Positions 32,233 through 41,105 of a stretch of DNA of 64,000 bases are shown here, piece by piece. The notes beneath the pieces were generated by a model. It was not told where the DNA came from, made no database searches, and was given only the letters and a program-made list of their open reading frames with translations. Source of the DNA: Betaproteobacteria bacterium Ga0077526 (lineage in GTDB: Bacteria; Pseudomonadota; Gammaproteobacteria; Burkholderiales; Ga0077523); assembly GCA_001464765.1 (NCBI GenBank), contig LNDV01000028.1, positions 124,001-188,000 on the forward strand, written 5' to 3'. Each line of letters opens with the position of its first letter. Within the stretch, counting starts at the first letter, position 1. The position numbers and the translations under genes are program-made.

Positions 32233-33192
32233 TCAGGGGACCGCGATCACGCGCGCGAAGACGTCCCGATCGACATTGCCCCCGCACAGGATGGCCGCAA
32301 CGCGGCGTCCGGCGAGATCGTGTCGCTCCTTCCACGCGGCCGCGACGGCAGCCGCGCCGGCGCCTTCGGCCACGTTGTGCGTCGCCGAGAAGATGAGGCG
32401 CATGGCTTCCTCGACCTCGTCGTCCGTCACCTCGACGATGCGGGCGGCGTGCGCGATGATGGTTTCCAGCGCTGACTTGTCAGGCACCCGACACGCGAGA
32501 CCGTCGGCGATGCGAGTGCGCACCGGGCGCTCGACGGCTTCCTTGTATTCGAAGGACCTTGCATACGCGGGCGCTTCGATGGAGCACACACCGACGATCT
32601 CCGTGGAAAGTCCCAGTGCCTCGCGAGCGGCGATCGCGCCGCAGATGCCGCTGCCGAGCCCGATGGGTACGTACAGGACGTCGATGTTCGGCACGGTGTT
32701 GAGCAGTTCCAGCGAATAGCTCGCGACGCCCCGAACGAGAAACGGGTGGAAGGACGGGACCATGTGCAATCCGTCCGCCTCGGCCAGGGCCATGGCGTGC
32801 TCGCGCGCTGCCTGGAAGTCCTCACCGTGTTCCACCAGCTTCGCGCCGAGCGCGCGCATGGCGTCGTTCTTTTCGCGGCTGTTGCCGACCGGGACCACGA
32901 TCGTGGCCGGAATCTCGTGCTGACGAGCGGCGAAGGCGATCGACTGTCCGTGATTGCCGCGCGTCGCGCTGATCACGCCCTTCGGCTTCGGGCCGTTCGC
33001 GAGTTCATGGAAGTACACCAGACCGCCGCGGAGCTTGAAGGCGCCCACCGGCGTGTGGTTCTCGTGCTTGAGCCAGATCTCGGTGCCCAGGCGGGATGCG
33101 AGCGTCGGCCACAGGTACTGCGGCGTAGGCTGCATGTAGCGGTAGACGAGATCGGCAGATTTCTGGAGCTGGTCGAGGGTGGGCAGGCGCAT
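32233..33192 (-). CDS. Threonine/serine dehydratase-like PLP enzyme
   Basis: This 319-residue protein is a fold-type II PLP enzyme. The cofactor lysine is in GAFKLRGG (Lys53), the asparagine loop is ATRGNHGQSIAFAA, and the phosphate-binding glycine loop is IGLGSGICGAIA. It ends with AILCGGNVDRDVF, the usual end of catabolic-type threonine dehydratases; no C-terminal ACT domain is present, so no isoleucine feedback site. It deaminates threonine or serine to the 2-oxo acid. It lies in a same-strand run with a glyoxalase-like hydrolase, a permease and an aminotransferase, so amino-acid catabolism is the likely theme. Relatives include threo-3-hydroxyaspartate dehydratases, which cannot be excluded. 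Confidence 0.85.
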   Translation of the reverse strand: MRLPTLDQLQKSADLVYRYMQPTPQYLWPTLASRLGTEIWLKHENHTPVGAFKLRGGLVYFHELANGPKPKGVISATRGNHGQSIAFAARQHEIPATIVVPVGNSREKNDAMRALGAKLVEHGEDFQAAREHAMALAEADGLHMVPSFHPFLVRGVASYSLELLNTVPNIDVLYVPIGLGSGICGAIAAREALGLSTEIVGVCSIEAPAYARSFEYKEAVERPVRTRIADGLACRVPDKSALETIIAHAARIVEVTDDEVEEAMRLIFSATHNVAEGAGAAAVAAAWKERHDLAGRRVAAILCGGNVDRDVFARVIAVP

Positions 33193-33225
33193 GGGACTCG
33201 GACTCGAAGGAAGGACGCGGCAGGC

Positions 33226-33897
33226 TCAGCGGCCCCGCAGGGCGGCGTCCGATACGAAGGGGTTGGTGCGGCGTTCCTCGCCGAACGTGGATGTCTTGCC
33301 GTGTCCGGGCACGAAGGTGACGTCGTCGCCCAGGGGCCAGAGTTCCGTCGTGATGCTGCGGATCAGCGTGTCGTGGTCGCCCCGCGGAAAATCGGTGCGC
33401 CCGATGGAGCCCTGGAACAGGACATCCCCCACGAATGCGAGCCGCACGCCGGCGTGGAAGAACACGACGTGGCCCGGCGTGTGGCCCGGGCAGAAGTGCA
33501 CGCTCATCTCCTGCTCGCCGAATTTCACGGTGTCGCCGCCTTCGAGCCAGCGGTCGGGCGTGAAGGCCTCCAGCCGCGGAAAGCGGAACATGCGGCCCTG
33601 CTCGGGGAGCTGGTCGATCCAGAAGGCATCCTCCCGGTGCGGCCCCTCCACGGGAATGCCCAGGCGCGCGGAGAGTTCCGCCGTGCCGCCACAGTGGTCG
33701 ATGTGCCCGTGGGTGAGCAGGATCTTCTGCGGCGTGGCACCGTTGGCTTCGAGCACCCCGACGATCTGGTCGAGGTCACCGCCCGGGTCCACGATCGCGG
33801 CCTTGCCGGTGGCCTGGCACACGAGCACCGAGCAGTTCTGCTGGAACGGCGTCACGGGAACGATGGTGACCTTCATGGCTTGCGGGGTTTCCGACAT
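33226..33897 (-). CDS. Metallo-beta-lactamase fold hydrolase, YcbL/glyoxalase II-like
   Basis: This 223-residue protein has the metal motif LTHGHIDHCGG (residues 61-71). The further ligands are in CPGHTPGHVVF, FVGDVLFQGSIGRTD and VPGHGKTSTFGEE. This is the type II glyoxalase-like YcbL group: short, lacking the C-terminal substrate domain of GloB. It probably cleaves S-lactoylglutathione or a related thioester. ATG 33897 and an internal ATG 33876 (MKVTIVPVTPFQQN) are both possible starts; the internal one matches the usual family beginning. It starts 10 bases after the permease stop, which points to co-transcription. Confidence 0.88.
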   Translation of the reverse strand: MSETPQAMKVTIVPVTPFQQNCSVLVCQATGKAAIVDPGGDLDQIVGVLEANGATPQKILLTHGHIDHCGGTAELSARLGIPVEGPHREDAFWIDQLPEQGRMFRFPRLEAFTPDRWLEGGDTVKFGEQEMSVHFCPGHTPGHVVFFHAGVRLAFVGDVLFQGSIGRTDFPRGDHDTLIRSITTELWPLGDDVTFVPGHGKTSTFGEERRTNPFVSDAALRGR

Positions 33898-33907
33898 GGG
33901 GCGGTTC

Positions 33908-34927
33908 TCAGATCAGCCGGCGCTGCACCAGCGCGGTCTTGATGTAGGCATAGTAGATCGGGGCGGCGACGAGGCCCAGGATGCCGAAGGCAGCTTCCAT
34001 GACCAGCATCGCAGTCAGCAGTTCCCAGGCTTTTGCCCGGATCTGCGAGCCGACGATCCTAGCGTTCACGAAGTACTCCAGCTTGTGGATCACGACCAGG
34101 TAGCCCAGGGATGCGGCCGCCACGCCGAGCGAGTGCGACAGGCTCACGATCACGATCACGGTGTTGGAGACCAGATTCCCGACGATGGGCATCAGGCCTA
34201 CGAAGAACGTCACTGCAATCATCGTCTTCAGAAGCGGCAACTTGATCCCCAGCATCGGCAGCACACCCGCCAGGTAGATGGCGGTGAGCGTCGTGTTGAG
34301 CGCCGATATCCGGATCTGGGCGAAGACGATACGGCGGAACGCGTCGCCGAGGGCCTCCATGCGCTCGGATAGCGCGACGGCCAGCGGCCCGGGCGAGCGG
34401 TTGGTCTGGGCTTCCCGCAGCGCAACCAGTGCGCCGATGACCAGCCCGACGAGAATCTGCGTGAGGGTGATGCCGAGCGCCGTGCTCGCCACCCGGATGT
34501 CATCCGCGTGGGCGCGCAGCCACTCCGTGAAGGCGCTGCGCAGCGACTCGGCGTCCTCGGGCAGACGGTCCGCGACCCACAAGGGCAGCTTGTCCCGGGC
34601 GGCATCGATGATGTCCGCCATTTTGGCGAGCAGGGTCGAGAGGCTGCCGGCATCGCTGCGGAAGAAGGCGAGCAGGCCGATCACACCTACGGTGATGAGG
34701 GAGGCGATGATGATGGCCAGGATCGCCACGGCGACCAGGCGGCCACGGTAGCCGGTCACCCTGAAGAATCGCAACCGCGGCACGATCACGTGCACCAGTT
34801 CGGCGACCAGCAGGCCGGCGAGCAGCGCGGGCAGGAGTTTGAGGCGAAGGACGAAGAAGAGCCCGAGCCCGGCCAGGATCCAGGCGGTGATCTCGTGCCG
34901 CGTCCAGGGGGACTCGGAGGCGTTCAC
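33908..34927 (-). CDS. AI-2E family transporter (permease)
   Basis: The GTG start at 34927 overlaps the aminotransferase stop (GTGA) and gives 339 residues. Several hydrophobic segments are visible: two near the N-terminus (AWILAGLGLFFVLRLKLLPA and the next), one at LVAVAILAIIIASLITVGVI, and a cluster in the C-terminal half with MIAVTFFVGLMPIVGNLVSN. The last is the typical AI-2E/PerM signature. Family members are linked to autoinducer-2 export, Na+/H+ antiport or other small-molecule export; the substrate cannot be read from sequence. Coupling to the aminotransferase may mean export of a related metabolite. Confidence 0.85.
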   Translation of the reverse strand: MNASESPWTRHEITAWILAGLGLFFVLRLKLLPALLAGLLVAELVHVIVPRLRFFRVTGYRGRLVAVAILAIIIASLITVGVIGLLAFFRSDAGSLSTLLAKMADIIDAARDKLPLWVADRLPEDAESLRSAFTEWLRAHADDIRVASTALGITLTQILVGLVIGALVALREAQTNRSPGPLAVALSERMEALGDAFRRIVFAQIRISALNTTLTAIYLAGVLPMLGIKLPLLKTMIAVTFFVGLMPIVGNLVSNTVIVIVSLSHSLGVAAASLGYLVVIHKLEYFVNARIVGSQIRAKAWELLTAMLVMEAAFGILGLVAAPIYYAYIKTALVQRRLI

Positions 34928-36111
34928 GCGGCCTTGCGCCGGAGCAGGACCTTCTCCAGCCGTTCGAGCCCCGCGTCGAGCTTGGGGATGTCGGCGGCGA
35001 AGCACCAGCGGACGAAGCCCTCGCCCTCGGGGCCGAAGGCGATGCCCGGGGCCAGCCCGAGACCGGCTTCGGCCACGAGCGACTTGCAGAACGTGAGGCT
35101 GTCTGTCATGCCGTCGACCTGGAAGAACGCGTACATGGCGCCGCCGGGTCGTGCCACGCGGATGCCCGGGAGGGCGTTCAGCCGGGCGACGAGGTGGTCC
35201 CGCGCGGTGCGAAAGCGGGCGACCGTCCTGGCGATCACGGGCTCGCCGTCGCGGATGGCGGCGACGCCGGCCTGCTGGATAAAGCCGGGCGCGCAGGAGG
35301 TGTTGTATTCGATCAGCGTGGCGAGTGTGTCGGTGAGCGGCGGCGGCGCGATCACCCAGCCCAGGCGGAAGCCGGTCATGAGCCACGACTTGGAGAAGGT
35401 GTTGGTGCTGACCACCCGGTCTTCCGGGCTGGCGATGTCGAGGAACGAGGGTGCCACGTCCGGCTGGCCGGCGGGGGCGTCGAAGTACAGGCGCTCATAG
35501 GCGTCGTCCGCCAGGATCCAGATGCCGTGCCGGCGGCAATGCTCGAGGATCGCCTTCTGCGCGTCCCGGTCTATCGCCCAGCCGGTCGGATTGTTCGGCG
35601 CATTGAGGTACAGCAGCCGGGTATCGGGCGTCAGGGTCGCCAGCAGCCGGTCGAGGTCCAGCTGCCACCCCTCGGGCGTGAAGCGGAGCGGAAAGGTGAC
35701 CGCCTGCCCGCCCAGGATCTTCGGGATCTCCACCAGGTTGGGCCACATAGGGGTGAGGATCACGGTCCGGTCGCCCGGGCCCACCAGGGCCTGGGTCACG
35801 AGCATCAGGGCCGACATGCCGGAGTTGGTGACCGTGACGGACTCGACCGGGGTCGGACGATGCAGACGGGATACGTACCCGGCGATCGTGTCCCGCAGCT
35901 CCGGAATGCCGAGATTCTGGGTGTAGAACGTGTCGCCGCCCTGGAGCGCGGCGACGGCCGCATTGCGGATGAACTCGGGCGTGACCTCGTCCGGCTCGCC
36001 AAACCAGAATGGCAGCACGTCGTCGCGTCCCATTCCGGCGTTGGCCACCTCCCGGATCTTGGAACTGCGCAGGGCGAGGATGGCGGGGCGGGCGTTGAGC
36101 GACGAAGACAT
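34924..36111 (-). CDS. Class I/II pyridoxal-phosphate aminotransferase
   Basis: This 395-residue protein starts at ATG 36111 (MSSSLNARPAIL); longer upstream frames do not match the family. The PLP-binding block is TFSKSWLMTGFRLGW with Schiff-base Lys241. APNNPTGWAI supplies the substrate/cofactor Asn, DDAYERLYF the ring-stacking Asp/Tyr, and VRWCFAADI near the C-terminus the carboxylate-binding Arg. This is the aspartate-aminotransferase-like (subgroup I) fold; the preferred amino acid is unknown. It is the first gene of the minus-strand run of four and is divergent from the aldehyde dehydrogenase, with 156 bases between. Confidence 0.88.
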   Translation of the reverse strand: MSSSLNARPAILALRSSKIREVANAGMGRDDVLPFWFGEPDEVTPEFIRNAAVAALQGGDTFYTQNLGIPELRDTIAGYVSRLHRPTPVESVTVTNSGMSALMLVTQALVGPGDRTVILTPMWPNLVEIPKILGGQAVTFPLRFTPEGWQLDLDRLLATLTPDTRLLYLNAPNNPTGWAIDRDAQKAILEHCRRHGIWILADDAYERLYFDAPAGQPDVAPSFLDIASPEDRVVSTNTFSKSWLMTGFRLGWVIAPPPLTDTLATLIEYNTSCAPGFIQQAGVAAIRDGEPVIARTVARFRTARDHLVARLNALPGIRVARPGGAMYAFFQVDGMTDSLTFCKSLVAEAGLGLAPGIAFGPEGEGFVRWCFAADIPKLDAGLERLEKVLLRRKAA

Positions 36112-36267
36112 GGCGACATCGGGGTCCAGCGGAAGGGGCCCCGATTGTCGCATGGCCACCGCGCGGATGACGCGGAGGTTCCGGGCTGCCCAGCGCGGAC
36201 GGCGGCGCGCCACCCGCCGGGGCGCTTTGCGTTAGCATGCCGGGCATTTCACGGGGAGCACGCCACC

Positions 36268-37716
36268 ATGACCACCAAGCAGTTTTCCAATCTGATCGCC
36301 GGCGAATGGGTGGCCGGCACCAACTACACCCGCAACGTCAATCCGTCCGATACGTCCGAAGTCATCGGCGAGTACGCCCAGGCCGACGCCCCGCAGACCG
36401 CGCGCGCCATCGAAGCTGCCCGCGCTGCCGCCCCGGCGTGGGCCATGTTCAACACCCAGGCCCGGGCCGATCTGCTCGAGAAGGCCGGTGTCGAGATCAT
36501 CGCCCGCAAGGATGAACTGGGCGCGCTGCTCTCGCGCGAGGAAGGCAAGACGCTCGCGGAAGGCATCGGCGAAGTCGTGCGCGCCGGCAACATCTTCAAG
36601 TTCTTCGCGGGCGAAGTCCTGCGCAAGTCGGGCGAGCTGATCTCCTCCGTGCGCCCCGGCATCGACGTCGAGATCACCCGCGAGCCCGTCGGCGTCGTCG
36701 GCATCATCGCCCCGTGGAACTTTCCGTCCGCCATTCCGGCCTGGAAGATCGCGCCGGCCCTGGCGCACGGCAACTGCGTAGTGTTCAAGCCCGCCGACCT
36801 CGTGCCCGCATCTTCGTGGGCCATCGCGGACGTTCTGCATCGCGCCGGGTTCCCGGCGGGCGTCTTCAACCTCTGCATGGGTCGCGGCTCCGTGGTGGGC
36901 GAGGCGATCCTCTCCGACCCGCGCGTGGACGCCGTGACTTTCACCGGCTCGGTCGAGACAGGCCGCAAGGTGGCGCAGAAGGCCCTCGCGACCATGAAGA
37001 AATTCCAGCTCGAGATGGGTGGTAAGAACCCGCTCGTCGTGCTCGACGACGCCGACCTCAAGACCGCCGTGGAAGCTGCGGTCAACGGTGCGTTCTTCTC
37101 CACCGGCCAGCGCTGCACGGCGTCGTCGCGCCTCATCGTCGCCGCCGGCATCCACGACAAGTTCGTCGCCGCGCTGGTGGAGCGCATGAAGGGTCTCGTG
37201 GTCGACAACGCGCTGAAGGCCGGCGTGCACATCGGTCCGGTCGTCGACAAGAGCCAGCTCGAGCAGGATCTCTTCTACATCGGCGAAGCCAAGAAGGAAG
37301 GCGGCAAGCTCGCCTTCGGCGGCAATCTGCTCACGCGCGAGACGCAGGGCTTCTACCTGGAGCCGGCGCTGTTCACCGAGACGGTGAACACGATGCGCAT
37401 CAACCGCGAGGAAGTGTTCGGCCCGGTGGCCAGCGTGATCCGCGTGAAGGACTACGACGAGGCGCTGGCCGTGGCCAACGACACGGAGTTCGGTCTGACC
37501 TCCGGCATCTGCACCGGGTCGCTCAAGCACGCGTCGCACTTCCGCAAGCACAGCCAGGCCGGCATGGTGATGGTCAATCTCCCGACCGCCGGCGTCGACT
37601 ACCACGTGCCGTTCGGCGGGCGTCGCGGCTCCAGCTATGGTCCGCGTGAGCAGGGCCGCTATGCGCAGGAGTTCTTTACGACGGTGAAGACGGCGTACAT
37701 CGCGCCGTTGGTCTGA
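36268..37716 (+). CDS. Aldehyde dehydrogenase, alpha-ketoglutaric-semialdehyde type
   Basis: This 482-residue protein is a full NAD(P)-dependent aldehyde dehydrogenase. It shows IAPWNFPSAIPAWK (Asn151), VVFKPADLVPAS (Lys174), FTGSVETGRKV, the base Glu249 in LEMGGKNP and the nucleophile Cys283 in STGQRCTASSR. The N-terminus (NLIAGEWVAGTN, NVNPSDTSEVIGEYAQ) and the C-terminus (VPFGGRRGSSYGPREQGRYA) are those of alpha-ketoglutarate-semialdehyde dehydrogenases, which end oxidative pentose, hydroxyproline or glucarate routes. The precise substrate is inferred. GGGGAG lies about 10 bases before ATG 36268. No sugar-acid genes are adjacent. Confidence 0.88.
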   Translation: MTTKQFSNLIAGEWVAGTNYTRNVNPSDTSEVIGEYAQADAPQTARAIEAARAAAPAWAMFNTQARADLLEKAGVEIIARKDELGALLSREEGKTLAEGIGEVVRAGNIFKFFAGEVLRKSGELISSVRPGIDVEITREPVGVVGIIAPWNFPSAIPAWKIAPALAHGNCVVFKPADLVPASSWAIADVLHRAGFPAGVFNLCMGRGSVVGEAILSDPRVDAVTFTGSVETGRKVAQKALATMKKFQLEMGGKNPLVVLDDADLKTAVEAAVNGAFFSTGQRCTASSRLIVAAGIHDKFVAALVERMKGLVVDNALKAGVHIGPVVDKSQLEQDLFYIGEAKKEGGKLAFGGNLLTRETQGFYLEPALFTETVNTMRINREEVFGPVASVIRVKDYDEALAVANDTEFGLTSGICTGSLKHASHFRKHSQAGMVMVNLPTAGVDYHVPFGGRRGSSYGPREQGRYAQEFFTTVKTAYIAPLV

Positions 37717-37776
37717 AGTTCTGGGGAAGGTCCGCATAACCTGCGCAATCCGCGAACGTTGTGGGGGTCTTCCCTG

Positions 37777-37883
37777 GGTCAGCTGGCGCTCGCAAGGCGC
37801 CGTCGACAGCTGACCGTCCCGCGATCGAGAGCGGGACCGCACTAAAGAGGTGCGAAGCCGTGCCGATAGTGAGGGGACTCCCC
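37777..37883 (+). ncRNA. Multi-hairpin leader upstream of the chemoreceptor gene (class unknown)
   Basis: Four consecutive stems can be drawn: GGTCAGCTG (37777-37785) with CAGCTGACC (37807-37815), enclosing GCGC/GCGC; GTCCCGC with GCGGGAC (37816-37822, 37831-37837); CGCAC with GTGCG (37838-37842, 37850-37854); and GGGG with CCCC (37873-37876, 37880-37883). The first three stems are directly abutting. It lies between the aldehyde dehydrogenase and the chemoreceptor (ATG 37938). I could not match it to a riboswitch class. It may be a structured 5' leader, an sRNA or, less likely, a terminator cluster. Confidence 0.4.
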
Positions 37884-37937
37884 GCAGCCAGGACGCCATC
37901 CGGGCCGGGGTTCGAACATATCGCGCATCCTTTGCCC

Positions 37938-39587
37938 ATGAAGTCACCAACAACAATACTTCGCTTCAAGAACCTTGAAACCACTCTGGCGGTATGCCTG
38001 GGGCTCGTTCTCCTCGCAGCCACGGCCCTGTTCACAGCCCATCTCTACCGTGCCCAATCCGAGCAGTATCTGGCGGGTGTGGATCGTCAACTCCTGACCG
38101 CCGCACACGGGTTGCGACTGTTCGCGGATGCCTACCATGACGGTCTGGCCGTCGGTGGGTCGCCGACCGCGGAGCGCTATCTCGAGACTTTGGCTCGATA
38201 CAGCGAGTTTCGAGACGGCGCCGGCGTCGCCTATGCCTACACCGTGGTCGCCCGGGAGCGCCAGATCCTGTTCACGGCAGACAGCCCCACGAAGGAAGAG
38301 ATGGCGCGGGGCGATTTCTCGGGATACCTCGAGCCGTACTCGGACGCGAGTCCTGGGTTGCGCGCTGCCGTGACTGATGGAAAGGTGCACACGGACACGT
38401 ATACGGACAAGTGGGGGACATTCCGCTCGGTGTTCGTGCCGGTCACGACGGCCGCTGGCCATTCGTATGTCGTCGGCGCTGATGCCTCGCTCGAAGGAAT
38501 CGACGAAGTCCTTAACCAGGTTCTCGTCCGTTCGATTGCGATAGGCACCCTTGTCCTCGTGGTGGGCGTCGCGGCGGCCTACCTGTTCGCGCGGCGCGCA
38601 TTGAACCCTGTCGTCGCACTGGCGGCGTCGCTGCGTCATGTCGCCGAAGGTGACCTGTCCGTCCACATCGAAACCGATCGCGTCGATCAGACCGGGGCTG
38701 TCGCTCGTGACGCCGCGAACATGGTGGAGTCGCTGGGTACGATGGTCACGAAGATCCAGGCCGCCAATGGGCGCCTGGATGCGGTCGTAAGCAGCCTCAG
38801 CCGGGAGGCAGAGGTGGCCCGCGTCGGCGCGGCGTCGCAGTCCGATCATGCCGAAGACGCCGTCGCATCGGCAAGCGCGATTCAAGGCGCGATCCGCGAC
38901 ATCGCGGCGCGAATCGAAGCCCTCGCCACGGTATCCGAAGAGGCATCGAACACCGCGCGAGCAGGCGGTGACGCATCGCGAAGCGTGGGCGAGACCATGG
39001 CGCGGGTGCGTTCAGCGACATCGTCGCTGGAGACCACTGTAGCCCGAGTGGTTTCGCGGTTGAACGACATCGGTGCGCTCGTCACGACGATCCGCGAGAT
39101 CGCCGATCAGACCAACCTGTTGGCTCTCAACGCGGCCATCGAGGCTGCGCGCGCCGGCGAACAGGGGCGCGGGTTCGCCGTCGTCGCCGACGAGGTTCGG
39201 AAACTTGCCGCCAAGACCATGGATGCCACAGCGGTGATCGAGCGGAACGTGGTGACGGTGCGGCGCGACGCCGAAGAGACAGAGCGATCCATGGCTGTCG
39301 CTTCCGGGGAGGTGACGCAGGCCGATCAAGTGATGCGTACGATGCGTCTAACGTTCGACGATATCGGGAACTCGTCCTTGGAGACGCACGTGTGCATCGC
39401 CGGGATCGCTTCGGCGGCGACAGAACAAGCCATGACGGTCGACGCGATCGTGGAAAGCATCCGGGGCGATGCCGTTACAGCCCTGCGCATCGCAGAGAGC
39501 ATGAATGCGACGCTCGATCGAGTTGCCGAGGTCGCCCTCATCAGCGCCGAACTCGGCGAGTCAGTCTCCCGATTTCGCACGGCGTAA
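37938..39587 (+). CDS. Methyl-accepting chemotaxis protein
   Basis: This 549-residue transmembrane receptor has TM1 at about 17-37, a periplasmic Cache-like sensor of roughly 155 residues ([18 protein letters not shown], then [15 protein letters not shown]), TM2 at about 197-217 and a HAMP domain. The cytoplasmic four-helix bundle ends in the conserved tip [20 protein letters not shown] (387-406), followed by [15 protein letters not shown]. It signals to CheA/CheW. I see no C-terminal CheR-binding pentapeptide. The start at ATG 37938 begins just before TM1; upstream codons run into a structured leader. The ligand is unknown. It is a lone receptor with no che genes nearby. Confidence 0.92.
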   Translation: MKSPTTILRFKNLETTLAVCLGLVLLAATALFTAHLYRAQSEQYLAGVDRQLLTAAHGLRLFADAYHDGLAVGGSPTAERYLETLARYSEFRDGAGVAYAYTVVARERQILFTADSPTKEEMARGDFSGYLEPYSDASPGLRAAVTDGKVHTDTYTDKWGTFRSVFVPVTTAAGHSYVVGADASLEGIDEVLNQVLVRSIAIGTLVLVVGVAAAYLFARRALNPVVALAASLRHVAEGDLSVHIETDRVDQTGAVARDAANMVESLGTMVTKIQAANGRLDAVVSSLSREAEVARVGAASQSDHAEDAVASASAIQGAIRDIAARIEALATVSEEASNTARAGGDASRSVGETMARVRSATSSLETTVARVVSRLNDIGALVTTIREIADQTNLLALNAAIEAARAGEQGRGFAVVADEVRKLAAKTMDATAVIERNVVTVRRDAEETERSMAVASGEVTQADQVMRTMRLTFDDIGNSSLETHVCIAGIASAATEQAMTVDAIVESIRGDAVTALRIAESMNATLDRVAEVALISAELGESVSRFRTA

Positions 39588-39661
39588 GGCCTGGTCCGGC
39601 GCCGCGCAGGGGCTGGAACATCGTTTTGCAGGCGCGACGGGCTTCAGCAAGAGGTCTGCTT

Positions 39662-39680
39662 CGTCGTCCGGGCTACGGGA
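39662..39680. repeat. Short copy of the REP-like core
   Basis: CGTCGTCCGGGCTACGGG matches the CGCTCGTCCGGGCTACGGG core of the arrays at 16110 and 23036. It sits at the end of the esterase gene, and its CTA provides that gene's stop codon on the minus strand. Confidence 0.55.
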
Positions 39681-40689
39681 CGGTCTTCTCGAAGAAGTCC
39701 CACATCACATCGTTCGCTGACAGGGCCTGCGATGCGGGTTCCTTGCCGCGACGCACCTTCGCCGCGCCCGGCCAGGAATGGCCGCCGGCTGCGGTCACGC
39801 ACAGCTGCACTGTCGCGCCTTCCCTGCACAAAAAGTAGCTTTCGCAGTAGGCGCCCGGGCGCTCCAGCACGGCTCTCGGTGTGGTCCCACAGCCGTTCCG
39901 TCGCGTCCAGCGCGCGATGGTCTCCGGTACGGACGTGAACTGGGTGACCTTCGCCACGTCGCGGAACGCATCCTGGCCGGCGCCGCCTTCGAACAGAACG
40001 TGCGTGTCGTTCTTCGCGTGGATGTGGAGAACCGGAATCGGACGGGAGGGATTGCAGGTGCGCGTGTTGTCGGTGCCGGCGACCGCGGCGATCGCCCGGA
40101 TACGATCCGGCATCTCGCACGCGAGACGATAGGCGAACAGCCCGCCGTTCGACATGCCGGTCGCGAAGACGCGGCGGGTGTCGACTTCGATTCGTGTCGC
40201 GAGATCGGCGAGGACCTCGCGCACGAACCCAACGTCGTCCACGTCCTTGTCGCGCGCGCTGCCGCAGCACTCGCCGGCATTCCAGGTCGCCAGACCGCCG
40301 CCGGGCATTGTGCTGTAGCCGTTCGGGAAAACGACGACGAATCCGGCACTCTCCGATTTGGCGATGAGGCCGTAGTTGTCGTCGTCGGCCATGTGATTCA
40401 TGTTGCCGCCCCCGCCGTGGAAAGCGAGCAGGAGCGCGGGACGTTGCCCTGGCCGAACGCTGCGCGGCACGTGCACGCGATAGCGACGGGTAAGGCCGCC
40501 GTGCTGCAGCGTGTAGGTGTAGTCCCCCGGTGCGGTGAGTCTTCCGTCATCCGCAGGGTGGGACGCTTCTGACCGTCGCGCCTCGGCGCGTTCCCGCAGC
40601 CGTTCGCGCAAGCCCCCTTCCCGCGCACAAGCGGAGAGAGTCAGGCATAGGGCGCAAAGGGCCACGAGCCAAGGGGAACGGCGCCGCAT
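39673..40689 (-). CDS. PHB-depolymerase-type esterase lipoprotein
   Basis: This 338-residue protein has a lipoprotein signal: LVALCALCLTLSAC, with lipid-attachment Cys21. An Arg/Glu-rich linker leads to a catalytic domain of the LpqC/poly(3-hydroxybutyrate) depolymerase family. Oxyanion loop AFHGGGGNMNHM, VVVFPNGY, WNAGECCGSA, nucleophile TGMSNGGLFAY (Ser180), acid region in HIHAKNDTHV and the histidine in GGHSWPGA are all visible. It hydrolyses esters (polyhydroxyalkanoate, feruloyl or acetyl), probably at the outer membrane. The start is ATG 40689, where the signal peptide begins. Its stop codon lies inside a REP-like core, so the natural C-terminus may have been altered. Confidence 0.87.
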   Translation of the reverse strand: MRRRSPWLVALCALCLTLSACAREGGLRERLRERAEARRSEASHPADDGRLTAPGDYTYTLQHGGLTRRYRVHVPRSVRPGQRPALLLAFHGGGGNMNHMADDDNYGLIAKSESAGFVVVFPNGYSTMPGGGLATWNAGECCGSARDKDVDDVGFVREVLADLATRIEVDTRRVFATGMSNGGLFAYRLACEMPDRIRAIAAVAGTDNTRTCNPSRPIPVLHIHAKNDTHVLFEGGAGQDAFRDVAKVTQFTSVPETIARWTRRNGCGTTPRAVLERPGAYCESYFLCREGATVQLCVTAAGGHSWPGAAKVRRGKEPASQALSANDVMWDFFEKTVP

Positions 40690-41011
40690 CACCGGCGTCC
40701 CGGAAGACTTCCGCACCGACTGCGCATGGGGAGCGAACCCTCTCTCAAGATGAACGGCACAACTTGAACGGCACAGCTCGACACTGCAGATCGCGCACAG
40801 CGGACTCCGGGGTTCCTGATGTGCGCTGAAGAATCCCCGAGACCGGGATGCCGGGTCAAGACCCGACACTGGCCGCAGGACGTACGCGCTCGGCAGTGCC
40901 CGACCCCATCGAGGTGCGCCCGCGGCTGGGCATGCCCCACGACAGTGCGCCGCCGCCTCCCGGATGGCGCAGACCGCGGCCGTCTGCCCTCCTAGCCGTC
41001 CGAAAGCGTGA
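40690..41011. other. Intergenic region upstream of the sigma-54 site
   Basis: No gene is recognised. It should hold the esterase promoter (minus strand) and, if the sigma-54 promoter is real, the activator sites for the plus-strand operon. GGGATGCCGGGTCAAGACCCGACAC near 40850 contains a small inverted repeat (CGGGTC/GACCCG). Confidence 0.4.
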
Positions 41012-41026
41012 TGGCACCGGTCTTGC
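41012..41026 (+). promoter_or_regulatory. Sigma-54 (-24/-12) promoter
   Basis: TGGCAC (41012-41017), five bases, TTGC (41023-41026). This matches the sigma-54 consensus with correct GG-to-GC spacing. Predicted transcription start is near 41038 and the ATG of the substrate-binding-protein gene is at 41106. An NtrC-type activator would be required. Confidence 0.7.
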
Positions 41027-41105
41027 CGTTGACGGATGAGATCGTTGCGCGACGCCGGACCGGACCGGCCGCTTCGGTCCCGACCAACTACAGGAGTGAC
41101 CCAAC

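Noticed and set aside
37907-37930. tRNA T-arm-like GGGGTTCGAAC
   Set aside because: No acceptor, D or anticodon arm can be folded around it and no pairing CCCC follows the loop.
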